From NCBI RefSeq assembly GCF_028453695.1, contig NC_135778.1:12460244-12524243 (forward strand): 64,000 nt of DNA. The letters run 5' to 3'. The position numbers were made by a program, and so were the translations under genes. This stretch comes from Augochlora pura. Lineage: Eukaryota; Arthropoda; Insecta; Hymenoptera; Halictidae. Of this stretch, positions 1 through 12,600 are shown in pieces (within the stretch, counting starts at the first letter, position 1; every line of letters begins with the position of its first letter). A model generated the notes under the pieces. The model saw only the letters and a program-made list of their open reading frames with translations, was not told the DNA's origin and did no database searches.

Positions 1-720
1 GCGTTAAAAAAATAAAACAAACCGGAACAGTTTTATGAATTTTTAACGCAAGCAAAATTGGATCGCGATGGGAACGTGTGATGGATGGAAAAATATCGGT
101 ATGGGTATATTTTTCAAACAGGGTGAAACGGTGGAACTCGGTTTCGAAAAGTAAAAAAATGCGTAATTTTGCGGCGAAGCGCGATTTCGGTGGGAACCAT
201 GGCGCGCGCGGTCATGGAGCCGAAGGCGAAGCTAATCATCACTGAGCAAACTTCAAAGTCGCTTAATGACGAAACTAATTACAGACGTCGTTCCTTGGGC
301 AGCCGCGCAGCAGCAGCAGCACGGCTCCTGGATTAACGCGATACGCTTATTCGTCCCCCCGCCGTGACCAGCACGCAGCACTATATGATAACGTGCCGGT
401 CTTCGAGCTCCGAGGCCTGAAAATTGAAAAGCTTGCTGGTCACCGCGTGCCCGGTCTCACTTGTAATGCCATTGGAAGCGGTCTCTGAACACGAGTGCTT
501 TCGTGACGCGAGCCACCCGCCTTCTTTCTTTCGAATTCACTTCCATCCACTACGCTCGTCCCCATTCTGTCATCTTTTTGTCACGAGAATTAATTTTGAA
601 CTAAGTGAACGAAACGTGGTCGATGCCGACCTGAGATAAACTGAACTCGAAATAGGGGCGCTAGCAAACAACGGACTGGTGGACATTCCGTTCTTAGTTC
701 AAAGTAACTGGAACTATTCG
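1..720. other. non-coding flank, no gene seen
   Basis: Mixed-composition DNA with a short CAG run near 308-320. The open frames are short, lack recognisable domains and look like chance. I see no gene, repeat boundary or RNA gene here. Confidence 0.6.
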
Positions 721-1100
721 AAGGACATAGCCGATTAAGATTGTCAAAACTGCCCATAGAGGTTTTTCAATGAGTCATACACCGTTCGATAGCTGACCAA
801 TAAAAACTCATCTGTGCATATTTTTAACCCTGTAACTTGTCCGTGAGGGTAGTTACAGGGTAAATTAGAGTTCGCAGTTTTCCGGCATTATTCCACCTTT
901 AGCGGCTTTCTAAAATTTTAAAAAAAATATGGCTTATTTTGGACATTAGGCCGCATGTTATAGTACTTTTTCAGATTTTTCAGTTGCAAGCTGTGATTAG
1001 CAAAAATGAAAAACCCCCAAAAAATCGGAAAATTGAAGATTTCTCACTAGAGGAAAAACCTCTAAGGGCAGTTTTGACCATCTTAATCGGCTATGCCCTT
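721..1100. mobile_element. MITE-like element with ~49-bp terminal inverted repeats
   Basis: The left end (721-769, starting AAGGACATAGCCGATTAAGA) returns as its reverse complement at the right end (1052-1100, reading inward AAGGGCATAGCCGATTAAGA) with only a few mismatches over about 49 bp. The 380-bp length, the AT-rich core and the absence of any coding frame fit a non-autonomous DNA transposon. The core holds a perfect 11-bp hairpin (ACCCTGTAACT ... AGTTACAGGGT) near 829-863. I could not settle a target-site duplication, so the superfamily is not assigned. The TIRs differ from those of every other element in the window. Confidence 0.85.
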
Positions 1101-1827
1101 TAGTCTTTTCATTTATATAAAGATTTAGAACTCACCTATGCCCTTAATTTCTCGTCAAGTTTCCCAAAATACACGTCGATATCCTTAGACTTTGCCGAAG
1201 AGAAAACTGTTTAAACAAATGAGTTTCACATCGAAGCCGTAAATATTGGAATCGGAGCAAAATCCGCGCAATGGAAAACGTAATTACTCCTTTATCGCGA
1301 CCGGAATATTTCGTTGCGTGGAGTCGCGCCGCGTGGAGATAGCGCGACAAAACAGCGTTGCGCGAATAATTCGTGCAGTTACATCGTTAATGGTGGCAAA
1401 AAAAAAATAGAGGACCGATAGATTCTCTCTAAACACAAATTCCTGCGGCACGCACACGAGCAACGCGCATAATACCCGGCCGTTTCGCGTAGTATTAACA
1501 GATGCGCCATACATCGCGAGATTTTGTAAAAATGTTCCGCGACGTATTTTCGCGTGGCGCTGGCCGGCCAGCGAAATAATTACGTGGTACATTGAAGTGC
1601 TCACGGTGAAAATCCCAAGTGGAGTTTGAACGTATATCTCGGTGCCTGCGGCGAACAGTTCTCCGTGTGTTTCCAATTTCGTACTTTTCCACAAACCAGC
1701 GTTGAAAAATTAATCTCCGTTTCGGTCGATTCTTTCACGGTCACGTGGCTTCCGTTAAAGCGACGCGAACGAATTCCGTCAGGAGAGAATCACGCGCGGT
1801 CTCACGCGATCACGCGCGCTTGCTCTC

Positions 1828-1831
<4 letters not shown>

Positions 1832-1859
<28 letters not shown>
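1832..1859. repeat. (CT)n microsatellite
   Basis: An uninterrupted CT dinucleotide run of about 28 bp within CpG-rich DNA. Confidence 0.95.
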
Positions 1860-1863
<4 letters not shown>

Positions 1864-2181
1864 GTCTTCGTCGATCCGTCATCGAAGCAATTGTCGGCGC
1901 CGCGCGAGATTTTTCTTTTGTTCCCCGCTTTTCGGCCGCGCGGTCGAAACTGCGGATAATTTCGGGCATGCCTGGCCACGCAACGCTTTTAACGGAATTA
2001 ACCTAATTACTTTCGAACCTGAGGGCCGTTAAACTGCGACGGCGGCGGGCGCGTAATCCTAACGTTTCGGTGAACGACGCTGTTAAAATCACTGTTCTGG
2101 AATGCGACTGCGTTCTACCTCGCGAAACGTTTACCGTCAGCACCGCGATGTACGAGCGAAAGGTAAGATGGTAGATGCGTT

Positions 2182-2200
2182 CCTTCTCTCTCTCTCTCTC

Positions 2201-2231
<31 letters not shown>

Positions 2232-2261
2232 CCTCTCTCTGTCTCTCTTTCTCTTTCTCTC
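2182..2261. repeat. imperfect (CT)n microsatellite
   Basis: About 80 bp of CT repeats broken by CC, TT and G interruptions. The interruptions suggest an older array than the clean run at 1832. Confidence 0.93.
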
Positions 2262-2560
2262 ACTCGGTTTCGTTGCAATTTATTCCACGCTCGTCCTATG
2301 TAATTAAAAAAGCCCGATTCATTAGGACCGTCGCCTTAGAATTTAATTGCTTCGCCGATGGAATTTCTTTGCCGGAGTAACAAACCGCCGGCTGAAGCAG
2401 AATTTTCGCCGAACTCCATCCCGGATTTCTGGAATTGCGATTATAACTCACTGCTAGACATCGGCTACGACTTTGCGAGCAGCGGAACGGTAAAGGTGTC
2501 GGAATTTGTTTATGGATTACTCTTTCGTAATTTGTTGGCGCCGTTCTAACTTCTACTACA

Positions 2561-4198
2561 AAATTTATTCATCTCGATTGGATGTCTAAAATTGTAAGAC
2601 TGATCGAAAATGGAAACGAGTTAAAAACATAAATTGAAAACTTATAAAATACAGCAGAATTTGTAAAATACATTGTTTTAATTTTTCAGTTGGACCTTGT
2701 TACAAAAAGTTAGAAATCTAAAATGTTTTTTACGCCTAATGAATGATAGTTAGATAATGAATATAAATAAATAGGAAAAATTGATTTCATTGGAAGCTGT
2801 TGTACACCTTTGTACCTGTAATCTGAAAAGGTTCGTTTAGTTCGTGAATTTTGTATACCTTGTTACCAGGTTCTGAATCTTCCTAGCAACAAGTTACGAA
2901 TCTAGAATGATTAGAAATGGGTCGACAAGTGTCATTTAAAAAGCAACGTGTAGCTGTGGAGATTGGAAACGATTACTTATACAGTATGCTTGTCTGGCGA
3001 AAGTTTTATTTTAGCTTGGTTCCATGCCAGGACCACTTCACTGTAGTTGTCGTACCAGTAGTGTATAATGGTTTCATGTGTCTGGCCATCACTTGACATT
3101 TCTCCTTGCGAACAATCCAGACAGTGAATTATCATGCTTTCATTCTATCGCTTTCTAGGACCGGCAGATGCTAAAAGCGCATAAAAATCTGCAAATCCAA
3201 TACAATTTTTCTTAATTTTATAATTTTTGCTTTGTGCATTAAACTAGTAATTCATATTTGATTTAGTAGAATTTAAACTCGATGTATTCTCGGTGACAAT
3301 TGGGCACAGTTTTTTACACTAATCTCATTATTAATTTCTCTTATGTCGTCGTAAAATTATAAAATAAATTTATCAACTAGTTATAACCGTCGTGTCAATT
3401 TCAGATCGTAAATTTCATTAATTTGGTGAAATGATTGACAAATGAGAAACGTATTGCTGTGCAAACGTAATTGCTATGCAAACAGACCTGTTAACATATG
3501 AAATGATATTTCGCGCTATTTTCGCATCATGTTATTTTACTCCATAATTATTTTTATACCTTCGACGAACGCAGTTGAATTTAATATTTGGGGCTTTCGC
3601 ATGAAACAAATTCCACGAGCAGAAATAAGATGTTTTAACAATATCAATGAAACATAATCTTTTCCATCATTATTATGTTCATCATTATTTCTGTTAGCAA
3701 ATTTCGAGTAAGAAAACAACGAAATAATTTATTATTTTAAATTGCTTGGTCTCAAATGAATATTATTTTTATCATCAAGTAACAGTCACATATAAATGAT
3801 TTCACATAATTATTTACTATCATTTGAAATGAAATTTGCTCAGGTGATTATACAGATACAAATCAGTGTGTAAAAATCGGGGATCGTACGGGTATTAAGT
3901 AACAGCGATCTCGATACCCAATATTTGTAGCAATCACCAATAGCAATGGCACAATAGTGCGCCACCCAGCATAGTAACTTGTTTCTCTCAACAGAGCATT
4001 GAAAACGTTATTCCACAGTCCATTAAACGTCATTTCGCAAAGTACTCGACATCAATTACGTCAACATGTCTACGCACAGAACGGTGACGCGGCGGAGAAC
4101 GCGAAGTAGAACAGAGCTGACGTCATAAAGGATTTCTACAGTGGTGTTTGTACTCATCGCGATTCTAACCCACTCGAGTAAGGCAGGAGAAAGAGAGG

Positions 4199-4233
<35 letters not shown>

Positions 4234-5508
4234 GGTGAGAAAGAGAAAGACATAGAGACAGAAAGCGGCGTCTGTTTGGCAGACGCGAATCGCTTAATTG
4301 GAGAACGCGCCGCGGTGTCGCTGAGACAAGTAAGTTGAATTTCTCGATATGACCCAGTGCGGCAGGCAATCGAGTTAGGTTAGTTACGTTGAATTCAGGC
4401 TGCCACAATGGATGAACCGAAAGCTCGCGTGCAACCGGAAACGAGTGTGTAGGCGACGAAACCCGTAAGGAGTTCCTTCACGTTTCCAGAAGCTGGCAGT
4501 ACAATCTCGCCGCCTGACCCGCGGTAATGAGAGACTTTAGGATCTCCTCGTCCTTCGTATACGCACGGAAGAAATACAATTATTGTCGGCGAAAGTTCCC
4601 TGGTTTACGCTGGCAGTTTTCGCCTTTCCGAAGTTATTGTTGACTATGCTCGAGCCGGCCAGTTCTCCGGCGAAGCGCGACGTCCGCGAGCGCTTCTTGG
4701 GGAAACTATTATTGAATCATGGGGGACAAACTACTTTTCCCGGCCATTTTACTTTTTAATCGATCATTCAACGTTATGTCTTTTACGAGAGTTGGAACGT
4801 CTTCCGCTGGATATCGTCGGGAGACTCGCCCTGCCACGATTCGAGTATAAATGGCACTTTTAGTTCACGAGAAGATCGGACACGTGCTTCGGCGATCTAA
4901 TTGTTCCGCTGATGAGTGGGTCGCGAGTTTTCATGGGATTCGATTCGGTGGATCGTCGAATAGAGTTCAAGTCTTTCATTAATTTCAATTAATTCTATTC
5001 TCTGAGTTACGAGCGTGGATGTTGTTGAAGTGGTTGAACGGCGTTTACGAGGTCGCGATGATCACTGATCTTTTTCAATTCATTAGGGTGTCCCATAAGA
5101 TTCTTCCTTCATTTTTATTTGAAATCGATAAACAATATTTGTTGTTTAAGGTTGATTTATTGTGTTATATAGGAACAGTTCTTCCACCTCTCAGGAACAA
5201 GCCTCTTTGCACAGACCTCGCGCAGTCTTCTTTTATTTATGTAAAAATATACCGGTATCTTCGATATTTGTGCAGATAAGAAATACCGATATAATCAGTC
5301 TCTGCTTTAAATATTGTTTAAACATATCTAAATACAAAATCGTTCATATAGCTATTATGGTTAAAGCAGAAGAAGTGTTCAAAGTTTAATTTGTCTTCCA
5401 TTGTTCTTACTGACTGCTGATTGTATGCACAAAAATAGGTATTCACAATAATCAAAAATGAAAAGAAACTAAAAGACTTGATGCACCAATATGCTCTTAT
5501 TACAATTA
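2561..5508. other. AT-rich then mixed non-coding DNA
   Basis: From 2561 to about 4000 the DNA is AT-rich with only short open frames. From about 4000 to 5000 it is CpG-richer and carries a GA microsatellite. At 5093 a stretch beginning TTAGGGTGTCCCATAAG resembles a transposon terminus, but I found no matching partner. No gene was recognised. Confidence 0.5.
4187..4250. repeat. (GA)n microsatellite
   Basis: A GA-rich tract with a clean GA core at about 4209-4232 and imperfect flanks. Confidence 0.93.
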
Positions 5509-5512
5509 TTAA

Positions 5513-5751
5513 CCCTTTGCGGTCGAGTGGCGACTCTAAGGCGCCGCTAAAAATTATTATGCCGCGTTTCAAAATAATTTTTATCAAATTTACTCGTAAT
5601 CAGAAAATTGTTAAGAGCTGTTAACTGTTGCACAAATCACAAAATTTAATTCCATAATGTATAAAATTCTCCAAGTTATATAAAATGAACACACTGTGAA
5701 TCTAAAATAATACTCTGGATTTCCAGTTGAAATGGCTCCGACTGCAAAGGG
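5513..5751. mobile_element. TTAA-flanked MITE, family A copy 1 (piggyBac-like)
   Basis: TTAA at 5509-5512 and again at 5752-5755 brackets a 239-bp element. Its left end CCCTTTGCGGTCGAGTGGC is matched at the right end by CCCTTTGCAGTCGGAGCC, read inward on the other strand. TTAA duplication with CCC-type termini is characteristic of piggyBac-superfamily transposons. There is no coding capacity, so it would depend on a transposase encoded elsewhere. The element at 30139-30377 has the same length and similar ends, and 40634-40731 keeps only the right half. The superfamily call is inferred from termini alone. Confidence 0.85.
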
Positions 5752-5755
5752 TTAA

Positions 5756-8700
5756 AGAAGAAAAGACTGTGATTGGCTTCTCTGTGTTGCAATTAAAATC
5801 TTGACAATACGTGTACAAGAATGCATCCTTATCATAATAAATAAAATTTTCAAGTTAATTTAAATAAGAACAATTTGTATACAGGAATTTCACTTCAGAA
5901 ATATTTGTACACTGCTATTATAGGTTAGATTAGAAAAACGAGAAAGAAAGTGTCCACGTTGATTTCCTGCAGCGTTGGTGCAGGTGCTGTATTAAATAAA
6001 GTCACTCCACGTGTTCCAAATAACAACGAGAACGGGGCGAAGAGCCGTGAAACGCTAAACGGTAATTAACCATCGGATTAAAGAGCGATATTTTCACGGC
6101 GGCCGCAAAAAAAGGACCATAAAAGGACTCCCGTTGAAGTCGATCCGCCGCGAATAGACTCTCGCGATTCTTCTCTCTTCCTCTCGCCCTGTTTTTCTCT
6201 TTTTTTTTTCGTAACAGCCAGTTAATTAATCCGCATCGCGGTACTTTCATTATCGCGACGCCAGGGCACAGTAACATAAATTACATGCCGCGCCGCTGCG
6301 ACAATGCTTCAACGCCATTTTTCTGGCCGCCAGCAACCTGCGTAGTCTAAATACATATTGCTGGCCATTAACAATTGTCTCCTTGATAATACGAAAGTTA
6401 CTACTATTGTTATGAAGCGCTAAAGTGGAGGTTAACAACAAATTTGCAATGTAAAATTATTTTGTTTTAATGGAGTTATTTTCAATGTCGAGAATAAGTG
6501 AAATAGGTAAACGTATGGTCAGACATATGGGACTCTTAATAAATATGAGTTTGATAGTTTTAGTTCTGCTATAGAATATTTTTGTAAGCTTATTTTTACT
6601 TTTCTAAAGCATAAATTACTTTTGTATAACCTTAATTACTTTTGTATAACTTTAATTATAATTTGTGACTTTTCTATTATAATTAAATCTTCTGAAGTTT
6701 TGCGTTTACGTGTGTTATTAAATTGCACACTTCTGCATTATATTTTCCGTCACTTTAAGATTAAAATGTATTGCCTTTCCTCTATTTATTGTGAAACGAA
6801 GGTTAATTTCTCCAATCTTAAATTAATTCGCAAGCAATTTCGAACCGCGGGGAACGACATCAAATCGTGTTGCACGGTGAAATATGTCATTTTACGGGTT
6901 GTCAGATTCAAATAGCTTCTTTTTCTTCCACGACCATAACATTCCCCGCTCTTTGTGTTTTTACGAGTAAACTTTTCACTGTTGGGTACTTGTAAACTTT
7001 ATTCCACTTCCTTTTCTCGTAACTCGGCCCATTACATCTATCATATGTACATATTTACGTCTACGTTTCGAAGGATTTCAACTGAAACTTCCGCTGCTGC
7101 AATAGTTTTTTAGAAGCAGAAAAACACGCCGTCCCAACTAAACATTCGCTATTTTTCACTCTGACTCGAATCGAATTTTTCAACTGTACCATGAAAAATA
7201 TTTTTTTTTCAAATCATCTTGATATTATCAAGCAAAGTTTTTCAATTTCGCAATATTATGATGTTCAACGCGAACAAACATTTATTTCGCATGGTTGTGT
7301 TTAAAGAATGAACATACAATATTAATATACGAAGCATTTTTAAATAGCAATGAGCGACGACATATATCATGAAATGCGAACTAAGTTTCTATGAAACAAG
7401 TAATAAATGAAATAATTTAATGCACACTCGTCCCTCAATTTACCCGAATATCCGTTCCACGTGGATCTGATTTACGTGAATAAAAGTCGTCTAAATTGCG
7501 TCCTAACGAGATTTTTATTTTTTAGTTTATACTACGTCCATATCGAAATATCAAGCGCGGGTTAATTACACGAAATACAAGTTAAATAAATATTTATTAT
7601 ACTCGTATAGCTGTATTATATTTAATCAATGAAATTAATGGTAGAGCACGTGTAAAACATTATTTTTTTTAAATGGGACAATAATTTCGTCACGGAAGGA
7701 GTTATAAATTAAAAATATAAAAATTTCGTCTAGGATGATATTTTACTAGTTTCTTAAGATATTAATGTTAATATTAATATGAAAAGTATATTTAAATTTT
7801 TCATAAAAATCAATGTAAACTTACAAAAGTCATATCATGTTTATTCTTATTTTAATCATAAAAAATTTCGTAATTTAATTAGCAAAATTTTCCATTAAGA
7901 GAAAATGGAAAATAAAAAGTTACACATATCGTTATCTATCTTTGATTTGCCGTTCCTTTTTACGTTCTAATAAAACAGTGAATTTTATAAGGTATTAGTA
8001 AATACTGTTAAAAATATATGATAATACATATGTATATACATATCTGACAGCTTAAAATATAATCACATAAATCAATTTCGCATGACATTAAACAGTTGAT
8101 TACACTTCGCATCGACTGCCAAAATATCGTTTTTGAGTTAATGAAAGTCAGCTACCGTGCGAGCGTCGTAAAATTATTTTTCACGAAGCGAACAGTTTAA
8201 AATACGTGGGATCGTTTCGTAAGTCGATACGCGAAGTGATTAAAGACGCGTTGGCCTTTTGGAGTGCGCGCCGAAGTGGGTTGGCCTCCAGGGGGGGAAA
8301 AAATGACCGTAAAACTCAACTTTGAAACTCAAATAAGGTACTTAACAAGTGTCGGGGCGGTTTCGAGGTTGGAAAGATGGACGAAACAGAGTTTCTTCCC
8401 TCGGAACCTTTTGAGCACTCGAAGTTTTCCCGGAGTCCGCTCGACTTGTATCTCGGTAAAAAATGCCCGCTAATTTTGTCCCCGCTTGTACGTATGCATA
8501 AAACACGGGCGAGAAGTTCCCCGCACCGGAAATACCGATGTTGCAAAAACTTTATCGACATTCGAGCGTCCGTAACCAATAGTTGCGCGGTACAACGATA
8601 TTTATTGCGGAATAAACGATAACCCCCGTCGAAACAGAATATTTCATCTTATCGATATTCCACGCTAATAATATCGAGCACGATTGATTAAAAAAAGAGC

Positions 8701-8823
8701 AATAGAGGTTTTGTGAAATTTTTCGCAGATTAAAAAAAGGAGTAAACGGATAATTCCGTTGAGGGAAGCTCGAATATAATCGAGAGAAACGATTTGCTGT
8801 TTACCTGAATAATTACACGAGTT
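5756..8823. other. AT-rich non-coding DNA with a CpG-richer patch
   Basis: Mostly AT-rich. CpG-richer DNA lies at about 6000-6330 and 8200-8600. A 20-bp motif containing AATTACTTTTGTATAAC is duplicated in tandem near 6614-6655. Open frames are short and featureless, and no gene was recognised. Confidence 0.5.
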
Positions 8824-8827
8824 TTAA

Positions 8828-9060
8828 TCCCTTGCACTATAATAACATAACTATAATAATACAATTATAACAATATAAGTCAGACTCGTGACGAACATTT
8901 CTTACATAATTTAATAAATAAGACTGCCAAACATTTCTATTAAATCGAAAGAAAATTTGAATCTTCGGTCATACAAATCTGGGATTGAAAGTAAATGAAG
9001 ACAAACGCGAAACAAAAATCCTTTTCTTCTATTAAGGAAATTATTAAGGACGAAAAAGTG
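8828..9060. repeat. AT-rich dispersed repeat, family B copy 1
   Basis: This stretch begins after TTAA (8824-8827) with TCCCTTGCACTATAATAAC and resembles 41934-42137, which begins CTCCTTGCGCTATAATAAC. Both share an interior TTCTTCTATTA-type segment and end near GGAC...AAGTG(T/C)TAATC. Its right-hand site reads CTAA instead of TTAA. The inverted similarity between its two ends is weak, so it is called a dispersed repeat rather than a defined transposon. Confidence 0.55.
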
Positions 9061-9064
9061 CTAA

Positions 9065-10080
9065 TCAACGCAGTTCTAAAAGATATCATAGCGCAAATGG
9101 TTAATAGTAACAATGTAAATAAATATCTGTATAATACAATAGATTAGGTGTACAGATATAGGTTCACAAAGTTTTCTGAAAGTGCATTGTTCAGTTTCTT
9201 AATTATAATTCCTACAATGTGCTCTTCAAGTAAATTAAGAATTGACCGCACACATTCTTTGATCAGCATTATTCTCATTGTGGCTTAGCATAAATTAAAC
9301 TATTGCAAAGCGCTTTCAATGAACTGTGAACTGCCGCGTATACGTGCGTTTTATGCATTCATAAAATTCCATCCGGTTCAAAAATAAAATAGGGATCTTA
9401 TTAATATTTTAGTAATGCGTATGCATATTTCATTGTTCAATACCAGCCACACTACTAAATTCATATTAATTATGGAATATATTTCAGGGATTATTGATTA
9501 TAAAGCAGCTACATACATAATTGAATTGGAAATTCCCAGCGTTTATTCAAAAACATATTTACTTTAAAATGAATTCGCGTGCAAGGTAAAATAAATATTG
9601 ATCTCTTTTGCTATATCGTGTGTTAAATTATCTTTAAAAGTTCGACATCTTGGCAATTTCATTTCCAGCAATCGAGTCAACTTCTACTTGCGATGCATAA
9701 ACAGGAAACAAAATGCCATTAATTTACTGCACCTCTTCTAAAAATAATTAAATGACTGGTTTTGCAATTTCAATTGAAAATTCTAACTGCATTTAACATT
9801 TTCGTTCTGAAATGATATCATGATTTTCGTAGCCATAATTATTAGTAACAAATATATTTTTTGTTATTTGCACTAATTGGCCAGTAGCAGTCAAAATGAC
9901 AATTAAGCGTTTGATTAATTGATAATAGCTACAAAACTATTTTTGTATTACAATTAATATTATTCAACTTTCTTGTCATTTATTAAAAGTAAGCAATGTC
10001 TGGATATACCAATAAGCACTTTTTTGAAGACCAGTCATTCTAACTGGTTAGAATTAGGTGTATTTAAATAGCCGGTAAAT
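9065..10080. other. AT-rich non-coding DNA
   Basis: AT-rich DNA with no long open frame, tandem array or recognised repeat boundary. Confidence 0.55.
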
Positions 10081-10438
10081 CTAGTGTTAAATATAACGAA
10101 CGATCTTATACCGAAAAATGCAGCAGAGATAAATGTCGATACCCGTAGCAGACAGTCCAATCCGCAGCGTGCAATTTCCGAAATCAAAGGACCTCATATT
10201 CTTGTGTATCAAATATCCGACTTTGGACGACGCTTCATTGTACCGTCGATCGACGCCAACAAAGCTGCGCCGTCTATCAATCGAAACGCACGGGGAATTC
10301 AACCGCAGCGCCGCGAGTTTGAGTACCAAAATCCCCGAAATTCTCGAATTCCGCGTAAACGAACGGTACCGATACCGAGCCAAAGAAAAAATATCGCTTT
10401 CAGGGGCGGGATATCGTATTTACACTCGCACGGCCGGC

Positions 10439-10459
10439 ATGCGTGCGCGCGCGCGCACA
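10439..10459. repeat. alternating purine-pyrimidine (GC)n tract
   Basis: A run of alternating GC dinucleotides (core GTGCGCGCGCGCGCAC), a composition able to adopt Z-DNA. Confidence 0.8.
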
Positions 10460-10710
10460 ACGACGAGTGCCACGCTTTAAAAATACGCGGCCAATTTACC
10501 CAGCGAAATTGTTCCATGAGAATTTCATAAATCACCGGGCAAATATCAATTACGGGGCCGCGATGCGTTGTCAGCGGTGAACAAGAGGCGCGCGCGGGGT
10601 GCCCCCCAAGCCGAAACCGTGGAACTGCGCGACGATTAGCGTAAATGCTTCCCTTCCCGGCTCGTCCTACTGTAACTGGGTTATTTTTCCTCGGTTCGCA
10701 CGCGTGCCCC

Positions 10711-10738
10711 CCGCGCGAGCGCGCGCGCACACACACAC
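10711..10738. repeat. (GC)n-(CA)n alternating tract
   Basis: A GCGCG run passes directly into a CACACA run, giving about 25 bp of nearly perfect purine-pyrimidine alternation. It lies in the CpG-rich block next to a further GTGTG stretch. Confidence 0.85.
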
Positions 10739-11040
10739 CTGTGCGTGTTTGCTCTGCTGGCTGCGCGTGCAGGCGTGTGGAACGAGACGCGCGCGGCCTG
10801 TGTGTGCGGAGAGGAGGCGACGCGCATTTGCCAGTCGATACGCCGCTTGCACGAACGCTCCGAGTTTCAGAACAATGTCTTTCCTGGAAACGGCGGGTTT
10901 CATTGCGAGAACAACGTCGAGGCAGCTCTTTAATCACGCCGCGCCGAGGAGTCGGCCGAGAGAGGGGGGAGGGAAACTTTCCAGTTAAACAATACGGGAG
11001 ATTGAAATCACCCACGGTGCTCGCCCTTTCCCGGCCGTAA

Positions 11041-12230
11041 CTACATTTTAATAAACTTTCGATCTAATGAAATCCTGAGCTTGTAGATTTTTGGCTTTCC
11101 CGGGGATCAATAATGCACCCTATCACGGGAGCCCGCGGGGTAATAACGTTTTTGCAGCAGTCGGTTCTGCTTATGAAACGGTTAGCTTCTGGTTGAATTG
11201 GAATTCTTAATTCTAACACTAAATATATCGTCGCTGGCCGGGGGAACTATTTCCAGTCTGTTACTTTTGGATTGTTTAAATGAAGAAGTTGCCTTTTTAT
11301 GGAAAATTACATCTTCTTTTATTCTTGCACATATTCTGATTAAAATTACTAAAAGTCTAAATAAAATCAATCTTGTTATTTTGGTACCAGATAAATTTAA
11401 CATTTTTGCGCTCTATACGGTTTAGTTTCAAAGCGTTTCATTTTCTGGCGTTAATAAACAATTATTACAATTGTCAATACTTGAACTTTGTCACTGTACA
11501 ATATTACAGAAATTACGCAAAAAGGAATAGCAATGGCAATTTAATTAAAAAAACACAAAGTACTGAAAAATATACGCTATCTAGATATGCAATATATTAT
11601 AGCTTGCAGCGAATATGGAATCAATTCCGATTTAACCATTCAATTCATACTCGATCTGAAATTTTTCTTATTAAAAAAATTATCAGGTAATGTAAGAGAA
11701 TTGTAGCTTCCAAATGTACTGAAACAGCTTCGTCGCTTATAATATTCACAACGAAGGAAACAATATCAGAAGACAACAGGGTCTGCTGGTCTTTTTATTA
11801 AGAAAGCAAAGTTATTGTTTGCCCAGTGAACAATTAAATATGTCAAAGCCGTAGAATATAACCGTGTAACACAATGGAACGGAAACCTTCGCTAAGAATC
11901 GAAAAAAGTTTCTCATTTCCTTTTATGACGAGTTTTATTTTATTCGAGCGCAGTTGTTCCTTGACCATCTTCTTCCGACCTCCGCTACCATTACTGTGTC
12001 GCGACATCCCTTAAGAGATCTCCACTGTTCTTTTGGGATTATTCGCAGGATCTCCATAATTTCTTAATTATTATCATAGCTGGGCTTTACGACGAAGGAA
12101 CTCCGAGTTTCTTAAGAATATCAATTGCCTCGACAAATTCACGTTTCCTCCGAATCCGCGAGATCTATAGAAAAGTGGCAAAACATTTATGAGTTTCTGT
12201 ATAATGTCATACAGCTTTGTGGAATGTAGC
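11041..12230. other. AT-rich non-coding DNA
   Basis: Mostly AT-rich. A 105-codon open frame (11373-11690, plus) is composed of AT-rich codons, has no domain and looks like chance. Confidence 0.5.
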
Positions 12231-12232
12231 AT

Positions 12233-12600
12233 TGTTAGGGCGTCTCGGCCTCGTCAGTTATAGCGACGAATTGTGACGCTATATGTGTGGATTGTATACT
12301 CCCAAAGGTGAGCGTGCTATCTTTTTTTTTGTGAGTGTATGAATATAGAACCGGAACTTGACCGAAAAGAACTTATTTATTTATTATGAAAATCCTAAGC
12401 TCAAAAATAGCCGGCTGGGCACGTCCGTGTCATAAAGAATATTAGTGCTGGGTATTATGACAAGCAAGTTACTCAAAAATGATGTATAGTATATACAGTG
12501 GTATATAATGTTTAGTATATACAGTATATAGTATGTACAGTGGTTAGTTCAATGGATAATGCGAATTGAAATTAGCATTGGCGAATAAAATTCGAAAAAT
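12233..12600 (+). mobile_element. possible LTR fragment with primer-site-like edge
   Basis: The segment begins TGTTAGGGCGTCTCGGCCTC and ends near 12600, where ATGGCGACGTGCCCACGG follows. That edge resembles the TGGCG-type primer-binding region that follows the 5' LTR of some insect retroelements. No second LTR and no gag or pol frame were seen nearby. This could be a solo or truncated LTR, or an unrelated repeat. The boundaries are guesses. Confidence 0.25.

Larger units (their letters stand above)
1101..2560. other. CpG-rich block, no gene seen
   Basis: GC- and CpG-rich DNA interrupted by two CT microsatellites. Several overlapping open frames exist on both strands, but they carry CT/GA-encoded Ser-Leu or Arg-Glu runs and no domain, so I treat them as chance. 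Confidence 0.55.
10081..11040. other. CpG-rich island-like block, no gene supported
   Basis: This GC-rich, CpG-dense block contains the longest open frame of the window (minus strand, 10299-11015, 238 codons). It is overlapped by open frames of 148, 131, 129 and 115 codons in other frames. Arg- and Cys-rich translations with no domain, and the simultaneous openness of several frames, are what stop-poor CpG DNA gives by chance. It could be a promoter-type CpG block of a neighbouring gene, but nothing in the sequence proves it. Confidence 0.5.

Noticed and set aside
1626..2380. Several Ser/Leu- or Arg/Glu-rich open frames
   Set aside because: They are translations of CT/GA microsatellites and flanking CpG-rich DNA.
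2858..2892. Imperfect hairpin CTTGTTACCAGG...CCTAGCAACAAG
   Set aside because: Short and imperfect. Such hairpins are expected by chance in AT-rich DNA of this length.
4375..4390. TTAGGTTAG, resembling insect telomeric repeats
   Set aside because: Only about one and a half units, no array.
10299..11015. 238-codon minus-strand open frame, the longest in the window
   Set aside because: It lies in CpG-dense, stop-poor DNA with four other long overlapping frames. Its translation is Arg- and Cys-rich with no domain. A chance frame is more likely than a gene.
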